Of a DNA stretch of 21,000 nucleotides, positions 10,020 to 17,797 are shown one piece after another. The stretch is from contig CAUYUJ010000704.1 of NCBI GenBank assembly GCA_963575745.1, positions 81,501 to 102,500 on the forward strand, read 5' to 3'. The DNA comes from Prorocentrum cordatum. Its lineage: Eukaryota > Sar > Dinophyceae > Prorocentrales > Prorocentraceae. The translations under genes and the position numbers were made by a program. The notes below the pieces were generated by a model. The model saw nothing but the letters and a program-made list of their open reading frames with translations, made no database searches and was not told the origin of the DNA. Position 1 is the stretch's first letter. Each line of letters starts with the position of its first letter.

Positions 10020-10215
10020 CTTCGTGGGCACCAAGACGCCCCAAGAGAGATCCACGACCTCCCGAAAGAGCCCCAAGAGGTTCCCCATAGGGGCCCGGAA
10101 GGTCCCAAAGGGCTTCCCAGAAAGCTTCTAAACAGCCACAGGAGGCCCCCACGATGGCCCCAGAGGCGCCCAAGACGGCTCAAGAAATGTTTAGAAATGA
10201 CCCAGGAGGGGTCCA
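10020..10215 (-). repeat. degenerate ~21-nt family, second reverse copy
   Basis: GCCCCAAGAGAGATCCACGA, GAGCCCCAAGAGGTTCCCC and similar words share the composition and spacing of 9273-9440, in the same orientation. The two copies bracket the AT-rich island. Confidence 0.5.
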
Positions 10216-10498
10216 AGACGATCCCGACACGCCTAAGTTGGCTCAAGTATCGATCCTCGATCCTTCTCCTCCCTCCATCATTCCCCTCCCGTCGGCGGGT
10301 ACCATCGGGCGAGTCGAACGGCCGACACTCTTCGTCGCCCGTCAGGATGAGGAACAGAGGAGCGAAGGCGGTCTGCTCAGACACTGTGTCAGACATTTTG
10401 TCTTGTTCGTCTGTGCCCTTCCGCTGTCCGGTGCCCTGGTTTGGCGTCCAAGGACGCTTCGCCAACATCCGTCCAGGACCTCCCGCGCTGTCCCTTTC
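10216..10498 (-). other. retrotransposon target flank with a continuous open frame
   Basis: The minus frame 9986-10468 (160 codons) begins MLAKRPWTPNQGTGQ and has non-repetitive composition for its first 80 or so residues before running into the ~21-nt family. It may be part of a host sequence split by the retrotransposon. I do not recognise it. Confidence 0.25.
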
Positions 10499-10502
10499 CT
10501 CC
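10499..10502. repeat. target site duplication, left
   Basis: CTCC directly before the TG of the left LTR equals CTCC directly after the CA of the right LTR (19516-19519). The following TG also matches the first two LTR bases, giving a 6-bp match overall. Copia elements usually make 5-bp duplications, so this is one base short. Confidence 0.5.
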
Positions 10503-10759
10503 TGTAAATATTTATCAAAATCTCTCCACCCACAACTTCTTGATGCAAGAAGAAATAGATAGAGTATTGATCTGATCTGATCCCGATGTCATGCTAGACA
10601 GTCGTAGAATGCGTCCACCCTCCCGCCACAGCTGGCGGGTCCAAGCCAAAAGCGGCAATAGTGAACAAGAGAGTGCAAGCATGAGCGAGCGAGAGCAGCA
10701 ACATAGATAATTCTAAACATCAACCTATATCTCACATCCTTGCTAATGCAACTTTCACA
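10503..10759 (-). repeat. 3' LTR (left copy)
   Basis: Starts TGTAAATATT and ends CTTTCACA on the plus strand. It aligns without gaps to 19259-19515 with about 15 mismatches (roughly 94% identity), several of them clustered in the first 20 nt and near 10562-10585. It contains two perfect short hairpins: CTTCTTG-ATG-CAAGAAG (10536-10552) and CCCGCCA-CAGC-TGGCGGG (10622-10639). In element sense it reads TGTGAAAG...TTTACA. Confidence 0.88.
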
Positions 10760-10837
10760 CAGGAAAAGGAAACGTTGCTAAATAATGCCTTGACAAATTG
10801 TGCAGCTATCTTCTAGAATATTGAATCATATTATCGG

Positions 10838-11076
10838 CTCGAACGGTCAAGCTACCGTCCGCGCACCAAGCAACATATATCAAATAAAAGAAATCCAATA
10901 TTCTCTGCTCGAACGGTCAAACTACCGTACGTGTATCAAGCAACATATATCAAGATAGAAGAAACCAACGCACCGAGCAACATATACTGAGATAAAAAAT
11001 CCACGCACTGAGCAACCTATAAAAATATTTACCTGAGGTCTGCGCACCGAGCAACAGATATCAAGCTATAAAATCC
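10838..11076 (-). repeat. tandem repeats in the 3' untranslated region
   Basis: CTCGAACGGTCAAGCTACCG at 10838 recurs with few changes at 10908 (70-bp spacing), each followed by CAAGCAACATATATCAA. The AGCAACATAT core then recurs about three more times (near 10977, 11009 and 11052) with GCACCGAGCAAC lead-ins and shorter spacing. Confidence 0.75.
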
Positions 11077-11124
11077 TTACCTGAGCTCTTGAGGGGGTGC
11101 TTTCACTCCTCATTTGTGGATAGT

Positions 11125-11175
11125 GATCCAAATCACTCATCATCTGAAAACTGATGATCCAAATCACTCATCATC
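11125..11175. repeat. 20-bp direct repeat, 31-bp period
   Basis: GATCCAAATCACTCATCATC occurs at 11125-11144 and again, identical, at 11156-11175, just downstream of the last coding frame in element sense. Confidence 0.85.
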
Positions 11176-11226
11176 CTCACCACCGTTCACATCTGAGCCA
11201 CTGCCTTGGCTGGCTCCAAGATATCG

Positions 11227-12510
11227 TCACATATGTAGTAGTGGGGACCAGCGTACACGCACTGCTGACTTGATGATGCTGTATGCAATGTAACTCTTGA
11301 TGCTCGGGTCGAGGTCAAAACTCCTGCTCTCGTCTGCGTCCAGCTTGAGACACCGTCCTGGGCAATTTGCGTAGTGCCTGTCCTCCGTATAGATCGTCTC
11401 GTAGCTGTCGCCCTCGTACTTGCCACTCCTGATTATCGTCGGTCCCATGGTCTCCAGCCACTGCCTCAGTAGAGCACTATCTCCCAGCATAATTGGTCCA
11501 TCTCCCATGGTCTCGTCGTCATAGGTCACTGGATCGGCTCGTACTGCGAGGGTTGTCGTCGTAGCTTTTGGCGTAGCCTTCGCTGTCCTGGATTTGACCT
11601 TGACCTGCTTCTCGGGCAACTCCGGCATGAACAGGTTGTCGCTGCTCGAACGATCTACCTCCATCGGCTCAGCGGTGTCCTCGTCGTCGTTCTGCTTGGG
11701 CTGCATTACGTAAATGAATATGATGATACCCGCGATGATAGAGACTACTGTCACCACCGTAGGAGACATCGAAAGACAAACTCCATACACTGCAAGTGCA
11801 CAAAATTGAAACAGAACTACAACTTGGTCAGGTATCTGGATGGTTCTCTGCGCGCCACTCCTTTCCATCGGGTAGTTGTCCGTTAGCTCTTCCGTGTAGA
11901 ATGCCTCGACGTAGTCCTCGTCTTGAACCTCGTCCTTGTCGTCGTAGAAGCACTCGTCCAAGTAGTTGTACGTCTCCACCGGCCACGTAGATATCTCCTC
12001 GTCGTCCTCCCCGGTGTCGTCGTACAGCTCCTGCTTGACGTACTTAGCCATCTTCGCGTTGAGCTCGTCCACCTCCTTGTTGGCTGCCGCCTTCTCTGGT
12101 CCAACAAGCTTTCGTCCGCGTATGGATGGTGTCCTGTCATCAGGCCTAAGAATCCACAAATTTGATGTAACTATCTTCCTCGCGTAGCCTCCTGGAAGTA
12201 CTTTTGTCAAACAGTCCGCTAGCATCTGCTCACTCTTGACCCACTTGATGCTGACGTCTTTGAGTGACTGCCGCAATATAGCCGCTTCCACAGAAAGCCT
12301 CCTGTCCGTCATAGAAATCTTCTCCTTTGTGATCGTGTCGTATAGACTCTTGCAGTCGGTCGCCGAAATGCATTTCACCGGGCAAGTGTCGTGCACAATC
12401 TCGGTCATGTCCATCTCCGGGTACAGGATCTCCGCCTCGGTCGACCTCGTCCATATCAACATGTCCACTGAATCCGCGCATGAGTAGGCCTCCGCAGATA
12501 GTAGATCGCA
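11227..12510 (-). CDS. RNase H (C-terminal part) plus extension with two predicted membrane segments
   Basis: The open frame spans 11227-12663, but its sense content starts near 12505, where the RNase H frame enters from the previous segment. Numbering by the 478-codon frame, LSAEAYS (residues 55-61) carries the RNase H Glu, ATDCKSL (101-107) an Asp, and IKWVKSEQMLADCLTK (139-154) the conserved copia end with the last Asp. Family proteins usually stop soon afterwards. Here about 320 residues follow: an acidic part (210-262), two adjacent hydrophobic stretches (about 279-299 and 301-320, the second with SIIAGIIIFIYVM), a Lys/Thr/Ala-rich linker (350-375), and a tail containing IIRSGKYEGDSYETI and HYANCPGRC. 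The function of the extension is unknown: it could be a membrane-anchored accessory domain or an env-like acquisition. The frame ends at TGA 11227-11229. Confidence 0.8.
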   Translation of the reverse strand, partial: CDLLSAEAYSCADSVDMLIWTRSTEAEILYPEMDMTEIVHDTCPVKCISATDCKSLYDTITKEKISMTDRRLSVEAAILRQSLKDVSIKWVKSEQMLADCLTKVLPGGYARKIVTSNLWILRPDDRTPSIRGRKLVGPEKAAANKEVDELNAKMAKYVKQELYDDTGEDDEEISTWPVETYNYLDECFYDDKDEVQDEDYVEAFYTEELTDNYPMERSGAQRTIQIPDQVVVLFQFCALAVYGVCLSMSPTVVTVVSIIAGIIIFIYVMQPKQNDDEDTAEPMEVDRSSSDNLFMPELPEKQVKVKSRTAKATPKATTTTLAVRADPVTYDDETMGDGPIMLGDSALLRQWLETMGPTIIRSGKYEGDSYETIYTEDRHYANCPGRCLKLDADESRSFDLDPSIKSYIAYSIIKSAVRVRWSPLLHM

Positions 12511-13588
12511 CCACTCGTTGAATCTTGGAGGACTGCCACCCAATGCAGTGTACCTTGTACTTGTTGCTGAGGTCCTCGTTGATCTTCTGGTCGCCCAGCA
12601 TGATGAAGTGTCCGCTCTGTAATCTGTGCTTCGGCAGATTGTCGAAAGCACTGTCGGTGACATTGATCACCATGGTCTTCCACAGGTGCAGGCCTGCTGA
12701 GAAACTAATCAGCAAGTCGGTCCGCTCCTGGATCCGCCTGACGGCCGCGTTGCCGTCCTGTAGGTCCTTCGCCGTCGGAGCTCCCAGCGTAGATGCCAGT
12801 CGGGATGCCTCGAAGGCCTCCTCGAAGCATATCACTCGCGCAGCCCATTGCAGTTGTCCAACTACCATTCGTAGTCCACGATGCTCTGCATGGGTCAAGG
12901 CGCTATCTGGTGCCTTGCTGCGCTTTCTGGAGATACGTACAGTCTGCATCGACTTCACGTAGGCCTCCATGGTGACGTTGATGCTGCCGTCCTTGTCCTG
13001 CTTATAGGCCCGGCCACAGAACGTCGCCTGCTCTTTCCTCGCGTACTTGACCTCGCCAAAGTCGATCTCCTTCTGCAGGTCCTTCATGATCTTGGCGCCC
13101 TCCGGGTCGTCCTGCCTGATGCCCGTGAGGAAGTCGCCCACGTGCAGGCACATGATCCCGATGATCGTGCCCTCCGCATTGCGCTTGATGAAGGTCGCGG
13201 GCTCGAAGCTCAGGCCTTCCCATCCAAGCTTCACGAGCGTCTCGCGTAGTGCCACATACCACGCACGAGCTGCATCGTTGGTCCCGTGGATGCTCTTGTT
13301 TAACTTCAGCAGGTCGCCTGCCTTCACTCCCGGGATGTTGCGCTTCCCGAGGTTCGTCGGGATGCGGAAGTAGAGCTCGCGTGTGACGGCTATGCCTTGC
13401 AGAAAGGCTCCCTTCACATCTGCGATGACTAGGTCCAAGTTGAGGCTTGGTACGATGCTGCACAGGAGCAACGTCATCTGTGCTGAGACTGTAGGTGAGT
13501 CCCGTCGTAGCTTGTCGTCAAACTCCTCCTCGTAGCCTCTTCCACAAATCCTGGCCTTCGGCTCGAAGGTCGTGGGGTCCTTATCGGT
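12494..13588 (-). pseudogene. copia reverse transcriptase and RNase H N-terminal part, inactivated
   Basis: The frame runs from just after the TAG at 13589-13591 to a frame change near 12500; the first Met is at 13477. Conserved copia reverse transcriptase blocks, numbered from that Met: KARICGRGYEEEF just upstream, LVIADVKGAFLQG (residues 16-28, first catalytic Asp at 20), KLNKSIHGTNDAARAWY (58-74), and IMCLHVGDFLTG (108-119), where the family has HVDD or YVDD. Gly114 (codon GGC, 13136-13138) replaces the first Asp of that pair, so the enzyme should be inactive. LRMVVGQLQWAAR (202-214) and VTDSAF (273-278, first RNase H Asp) follow. The preceding TAG stands where copia proteins usually have a Trp before this block, which fits a TGG to TAG change. 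Confidence 0.85.
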
Positions 13589-14314
13589 CTAGACCACCTT
13601 GGAGCTCAGGATCTTGTCCGGGTCGACCTTGTCGACTGCTGCTCCTGAGATGTGGGTTGCTGCATCGTACTTGCACCACGTGTTCCACTCCTTCTCCGCC
13701 GCCTGCTGCATCTTCTTCCACTTGAGCTTGTCATCGCCCAGCGTCTTCAAGTTGATATCCTGATGCTTGTTGGCTCTCGTCGGTTGGCTGCGCATCCGCT
13801 CGGCCACGAACGCCTCGACGAGCAGCGGTGTATCTGCCAGCTGCTTGACTGGCCCAGTTTGTGCCCGGGCTCGTCTGATGCTGATCGACACATCGTCCAG
13901 CAAGAACTCCTTGATCGTGACTGGGTTTTCCTGGCGCTTGCCCTGCGCAGGCTGTCGCGTACTTGACGGTGATGTAGCCGGCTGATCCTGCGATGCCTCT
14001 GCTGGTACTGCTGCCGTTTCCTCCGCCCTCTGGCGTTCCTCCATGTGCCTCTGGATCCTGGCAGGTACTCGAAGCTGAGCTCGATCTTCCTGAGCGTCGT
14101 CCCGCTTGGTCTGCTTGAGCTTCAGGCCCTTCTTGGTGTGCTTCTTGCCTCCGCGCTTCACCTCCTTAGGCTCCTCCATGGTCTCGTCCAGTGTTGGTAG
14201 GCTCCTGCGGGGCTGCTGCAGGCTGTTGGCCACTTCCTGGTCCATCTCCAGCTTCCCCTTCCTTTCCCAGAGTGATCTCCTCGATGATCGTGATGGGGTC
14301 TTGCGATACCACAT
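13589..14314 (-). pseudogene. integrase-to-RT linker fragment
   Basis: A 241-codon open frame, on the same frame as the reverse transcriptase but separated from it by TAG at 13589-13591. Its meaningful part starts near 14265, where it takes over from the upstream frame through an apparent indel in a purine run (GGAAAGGAAGGGGAAG on the minus strand). The sequence is charged (Lys/Arg/Glu/Gln), typical of the poorly conserved stretch between copia integrase and reverse transcriptase. The last 60 or so residues (LKWKKMQQAAEKEWNTW onward) resemble the start of a copia reverse transcriptase region. Confidence 0.65.
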
Positions 14315-17300
14315 CGTCGATGATCTGAGGGTTGGCTGTCCAGTCCACTCTCGAGATATCTTGAACCAGGTCGCGCGTGTCCAAGTTGAAAAGCCGCCGC
14401 CTCTCGATCTTGTACCCAGGTGTCGGGTCAGGTAGAAGAGGGGCGTTCCTGACGTTATCCAGCTGCCTCAGGTCGGTCTTGCCCTGGCTGCTGGCCGCCA
14501 CTGCTCCCAAGATGGTGTCCCAAGCTTGGTGCGCTCGAACAAGTCGTGCTCGAAGGTCCTCTTTCGCTTGATCTTGATCAGCTGGTACTGTCTCGTACTC
14601 GTCGTCCAGCCTCTGACGCATTGGCATCACATCGTTATCGTGTACCACTTCCGATCTTCGCTTCCTGCTGTCCGCTGGCTTCGTCAGCTCCACGTTGCCC
14701 TGAGCAGGTGCTGCTGGTGCCGTCGTCGGTGCACTCGAGGGCGCATCACCTTGTCCACCTGCTGGCTGAGGTGGAACATCGCCCTGTCCAGGATGCTGCT
14801 GATGTCCTGGATCTCGGTGATCTTGATGTTGATCTGGCTGCTGATCTGGCCGTTGATCTGGCTGCTGATCATCTCGTGCTGGGTTATACTGTTGACCTCG
14901 AAGGTCCAGAAAACCACGCTGACCAGCTCGTCCACGTGCAGGTCCACCATCTGAAAACAGGTCGGTAAACTGCATGTTGGTCACCTCGTGCTCAGTCGCC
15001 CTTCGAAGGAGACTGGGTGAACTTAGGATCGGGGTCCTGTTATGGATCAGCCAGTAACCGTGCTCATCCTTGCCCAGGCACCGGGCAGGTCCATGCCATC
15101 GTGCATGCAGGTTGCGCTTTAGGTTATCAGATCGCCAAAACATCAATAAGTCACCTTGCTGAAATGGCCCTGGCTGGGGCCTCGTCCTCGCCAGAACTGT
15201 CCGTCTCAATGCTGATGAGTTTGCTGCCTTGAAAAAGGAATCCGAACAGATCTGTTGAAGGTGTAGTCGGTTCCAGTATGACGTTTTCTCGGCCACTCGT
15301 GAAACCACTGCTGGGTCGTTGTCGGGATTCGCCAAACTTGCAGGCAGTCGGTGTCCAGCTCCAAGTACCCATTGCTGTGGTGAGAAGCCTGCCGTGCTGA
15401 CAAGTTGATTGCACGCGTTGGCCATGCCACGTACTGCTGCTGCAACCGAATCTTGACCACGAACTTCCCCAGCGTTGAAGACACTCGTTGCCATCTCCTT
15501 CAGGTAGCGCATCTTCCTCTCGACTTTGCCCATTTGCCAGGGGGGCTCTGGAGCCGCGTTGTTGATCACAATGCCCAGGTCGTTGATAGCTGCTCGCATG
15601 AGTGGTGGCAACGCTGTCCATTCCGCCATCTCGATGTTCTCGCCATGCTTGCTGAAGATCGCCGCCGCGCTAGCGTGCATCGGCGCCTCCGTCTCCGCAG
15701 GGTTGACCTCGAACTCGTCACAGTAGATGTCGTCGAAATTGTTGGCGTACCGGGCGTAGCCACCATGCTGCTTCTCGAGGTCCCGCTGATCCTCGATGCC
15801 GTCCAAGATCGTCTTGGCCAGCTCCTTGGTCCAGTTCCCAAGGCTCGATGCTGTTCCCTTCGGCCTGTTGATCACGCTCGTGTGTACGTGCTGCTCGTCA
15901 CACCTGATGCTGTTGAACTCCTTGCCGAGCATGATGGCCGTCGTCAGGAACCTCGTCGGCTTCTTGACTGGATCGCCCATGAAGTCCACCAGGTTGCTGC
16001 CCTCGGCGCACTGGTGCATCATCGCGCTCACGAACTCTGAGCCCAGCCATGGCATAAGCTGCCAGGCTCTTGACGTCAATGGGTTTTCCAGTAGCATATG
16101 AGCTCCTCGGCGCTTGCAGTTGAGCCAGATCTTCTTGACAAGCTGCAGGTGCTTCATGCCGATCGCCAACTTGCGCATCTTCGTGTCCTTCGGGAACATG
16201 TGGGATATGTTCGTGAATGGGTCGCAAGGGAAACCCACACTGGTCATGTAGGGGTCATCCTCGTTCAGCTGCTTCAGGACAGTCTTCTGCGACTTCGTGT
16301 CCAGCAGGTCGTCCCCGATCAGGATGTCCCTCGGCCTCGGCGCTGGATGCCGCCGCTGCTGAGCTTCTGATGTGGTGGCTGCCATGCCACCTGCGTAGAG
16401 CTCGCAGATGATGGGCCGCTTCTCCTCCGGGTCCGCCTTCAGCGTATCCACGATCTGCTGGCGCTGGTCCAGCTTGTCCTGAATCTCCTTCTCCCACGTC
16501 TCGATCTGCTTCCTCTGCTTCCGCCGTAGGATGCCCTTATCAATCTCCTGGACCTCCGCATGCCTAATGTCGATCTCGTCGGACGTGACTGATGGCTCGA
16601 TCTTTGTCGTCTCCTTCTTCGGCCACTCGTTGAGCGAGATCGTCAGGTGCCCCTTCTCCGTCTTGTTGAGAGGCACTCCGTACTTGTTGATCGCCTTGAA
16701 GTCCGCCTTCCGATCCTTGATGTATATCACTGTGTCGAGCTCCTCCAGCTGGTGGATGCTCAGCAGTATTGGCGTCTTTGACTTCGGCAACCTCTGTAAG
16801 CGTAGGTTCACGTCAGCTCCAGCAAGTCCAGCCGTCACCTCTTGTTCTCCTTCTGCCATGACCGGGGCGCTATCATTCACGCCTCGGAAGCGCATGGATG
16901 ATCCTCTCATCCGCGTGGTGATGATGCCGTCCTCTGTATAGCCGTCCAGTGATATTGAACCTCCATAACCACGTAGGCACGCAGTGTCCAGTACAGCATG
17001 ACCATCTGGAATAAGTCCTTTTCGTACTGCGTAGGCTTCGATTTCTTCCAGCTCCTCGCAGGGTTGCTGCCGCCCTGGTGTTGGTGTGCGGTCGCCCTCT
17101 GGAACGTAGTTGGTTCCAGCACGGCGTTGCGTCCACAACCATGTCGGTCGTACTCCCATCGGTAGGCGCTCGCAGGTACTCCTCACGATGTCACGAAGCT
17201 CCGAGGTCCTGTCCCGGGCTGCTTGGCATAGATCGTAGGCCATATTCCCGAGACCGTTCGGTGCCATCTCCATGGTGATGTGCATGAGCTGCTGGAAGCG

Positions 17301-17330
17301 ATGTAGGGCCCAGTCCAAACAGAAATCCAT
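14166..17330 (-). CDS. pol fragment: protease, methyltransferase-like domain, integrase C-terminal part
   Basis: A 1,054-codon frame, the longest in the window. Residues 105-205 resemble a retropepsin-like protease: HAVLDTACLRGYGG (111-124) holds the DTA motif and KTPILLSIHQL (185-195) the later conserved block. Residues 308-512 resemble a cytosine-C5 methyltransferase (separate entry). Residues 582-780 are the integrase end: NDLGIVINNAAPEPPWQMGK, then VERK (603-606) with the catalytic Glu, then GDLLMFW (726-732), HARWHGPARCLG (742-753) and LLRRATEHEV (774-783). The usual zinc finger and the first two catalytic Asp of integrase are not visible between 512 and 582, so the core looks deleted or degenerate. 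A QPDQ/QxDQ-rich linker (823-835) follows. TAG at 17331-17333 lies directly upstream in the same frame, and the preceding codons continue plausible coding sequence. Confidence 0.85.
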   Translation of the reverse strand: MDFCLDWALHRFQQLMHITMEMAPNGLGNMAYDLCQAARDRTSELRDIVRSTCERLPMGVRPTWLWTQRRAGTNYVPEGDRTPTPGRQQPCEELEEIEAYAVRKGLIPDGHAVLDTACLRGYGGSISLDGYTEDGIITTRMRGSSMRFRGVNDSAPVMAEGEQEVTAGLAGADVNLRLQRLPKSKTPILLSIHQLEELDTVIYIKDRKADFKAINKYGVPLNKTEKGHLTISLNEWPKKETTKIEPSVTSDEIDIRHAEVQEIDKGILRRKQRKQIETWEKEIQDKLDQRQQIVDTLKADPEEKRPIICELYAGGMAATTSEAQQRRHPAPRPRDILIGDDLLDTKSQKTVLKQLNEDDPYMTSVGFPCDPFTNISHMFPKDTKMRKLAIGMKHLQLVKKIWLNCKRRGAHMLLENPLTSRAWQLMPWLGSEFVSAMMHQCAEGSNLVDFMGDPVKKPTRFLTTAIMLGKEFNSIRCDEQHVHTSVINRPKGTASSLGNWTKELAKTILDGIEDQRDLEKQHGGYARYANNFDDIYCDEFEVNPAETEAPMHASAAAIFSKHGENIEMAEWTALPPLMRAAINDLGIVINNAAPEPPWQMGKVERKMRYLKEMATSVFNAGEVRGQDSVAAAVRGMANACNQLVSTAGFSPQQWVLGAGHRLPASLANPDNDPAVVSRVAEKTSYWNRLHLQQICSDSFFKAANSSALRRTVLARTRPQPGPFQQGDLLMFWRSDNLKRNLHARWHGPARCLGKDEHGYWLIHNRTPILSSPSLLRRATEHEVTNMQFTDLFSDGGPARGRAGQRGFLDLRGQQYNPARDDQQPDQRPDQQPDQHQDHRDPGHQQHPGQGDVPPQPAGGQGDAPSSAPTTAPAAPAQGNVELTKPADSRKRRSEVVHDNDVMPMRQRLDDEYETVPADQDQAKEDLRARLVRAHQAWDTILGAVAASSQGKTDLRQLDNVRNAPLLPDPTPGYKIERRRLFNLDTRDLVQDISRVDWTANPQIIDDVVSQDPITIIEEITLGKEGEAGDGPGSGQQPAAAPQEPTNTGRDHGGA
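15795..16409 (-). other. cytosine methyltransferase-like domain within pol
   Basis: Residues 308-512 of the 1,054-codon frame. In order: ICELYAGGMAATTSEAQ (308-324) resembles the S-adenosylmethionine-binding motif I of C5 methyltransferases; SVGFPCDPFTNIS (364-376) resembles catalytic motif IV (family PCQ, here PCD, Cys369 present); HMLLENPLTSRAW (411-423) stands at motif VI (family ENV, here ENP). MHQCAEG (438-444) and PVKKPTRFLTT (454-464) follow. I recall similar domains in dinoflagellate copia polyproteins. Whether they are enzymatically active is unknown to me. The domain is uninterrupted in this copy although other parts of pol are broken. Confidence 0.65.
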
Positions 17331-17365
17331 CTAGTCCCTGTAGGCCGCTTCCATGTTCTCGCAGC

Positions 17366-17797
17366 TTACCCACAACGCTGCGATCTGCTCCGCGCGATCT
17401 CGTATCTTCTGTAGGTCGGCCTCTGTGTTTTGTCTTCTTCCAGGTAGTCTGTACTTGGTCTGCTGGGCTCCGTCCTCGACCACGTCCCTGATGTTGGTCT
17501 GCTCGTTGAGCTCACTGGAGTGCTCAGGGGTTCGTCAGGTTCTTGTGCTTGATGCTCTCCAGGTGCTGGGTGTGGTTCGTGTGCCTGGTCGATCCTCTCT
17601 TGGAAGTTCGGCTGGTCTCCTGCTGCTGATACCGCGTAGGGGTTCACGATCTGCTCCTCGGTGTCGATTCTCACCTTCGTCAGACTCGTGATCTCCTCCA
17701 TCGCCGCGTCTATGCGTGCCAGCTGGTCGCTTGCAATCTGAATGGCGGTCATGTCCATCGAGCTGTCCGCCATCAGCAGCCTGACCGCGGTCGCCAT
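17366..17797 (-). pseudogene. gag-pol linker fragment
   Basis: This is the sense part of a frame that is open from 17935. An ATG at 17795-17797 begins MATAVRLLMADSSMDM and continues to about 17520. There the sense reading shifts to the frame of the 1,054-codon segment (ELNEQTNIRDVVEDG...), ending at TAG 17331-17333. The upstream gag frame stops at TGA 17773-17775, inside this segment, so gag and this part overlap by about 25 nt. That could be a natural gag/pol overlap or decay. No domain recognised. Confidence 0.5.

Larger units (their letters stand above)
10760..11226 (-). other. 3' untranslated region of the element
   Basis: This lies between the 3' LTR and the end of the last pol frame. 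It contains a 70-bp imperfect duplication, several shorter AGCAACATATATCAA repeats and a 20-bp duplication. The bases next to the LTR (10761-10772, AGGAAAAGGAAA) are purine-rich on the plus strand. A polypurine tract for this minus-strand element should be purine-rich on the minus strand. Confidence 0.6.

Noticed and set aside
11800-11830. Calling the post-RNase H extension an envelope gene
   Set aside because: It is fused in frame to pol, has no signal peptide, cleavage site or recognisable env motif.
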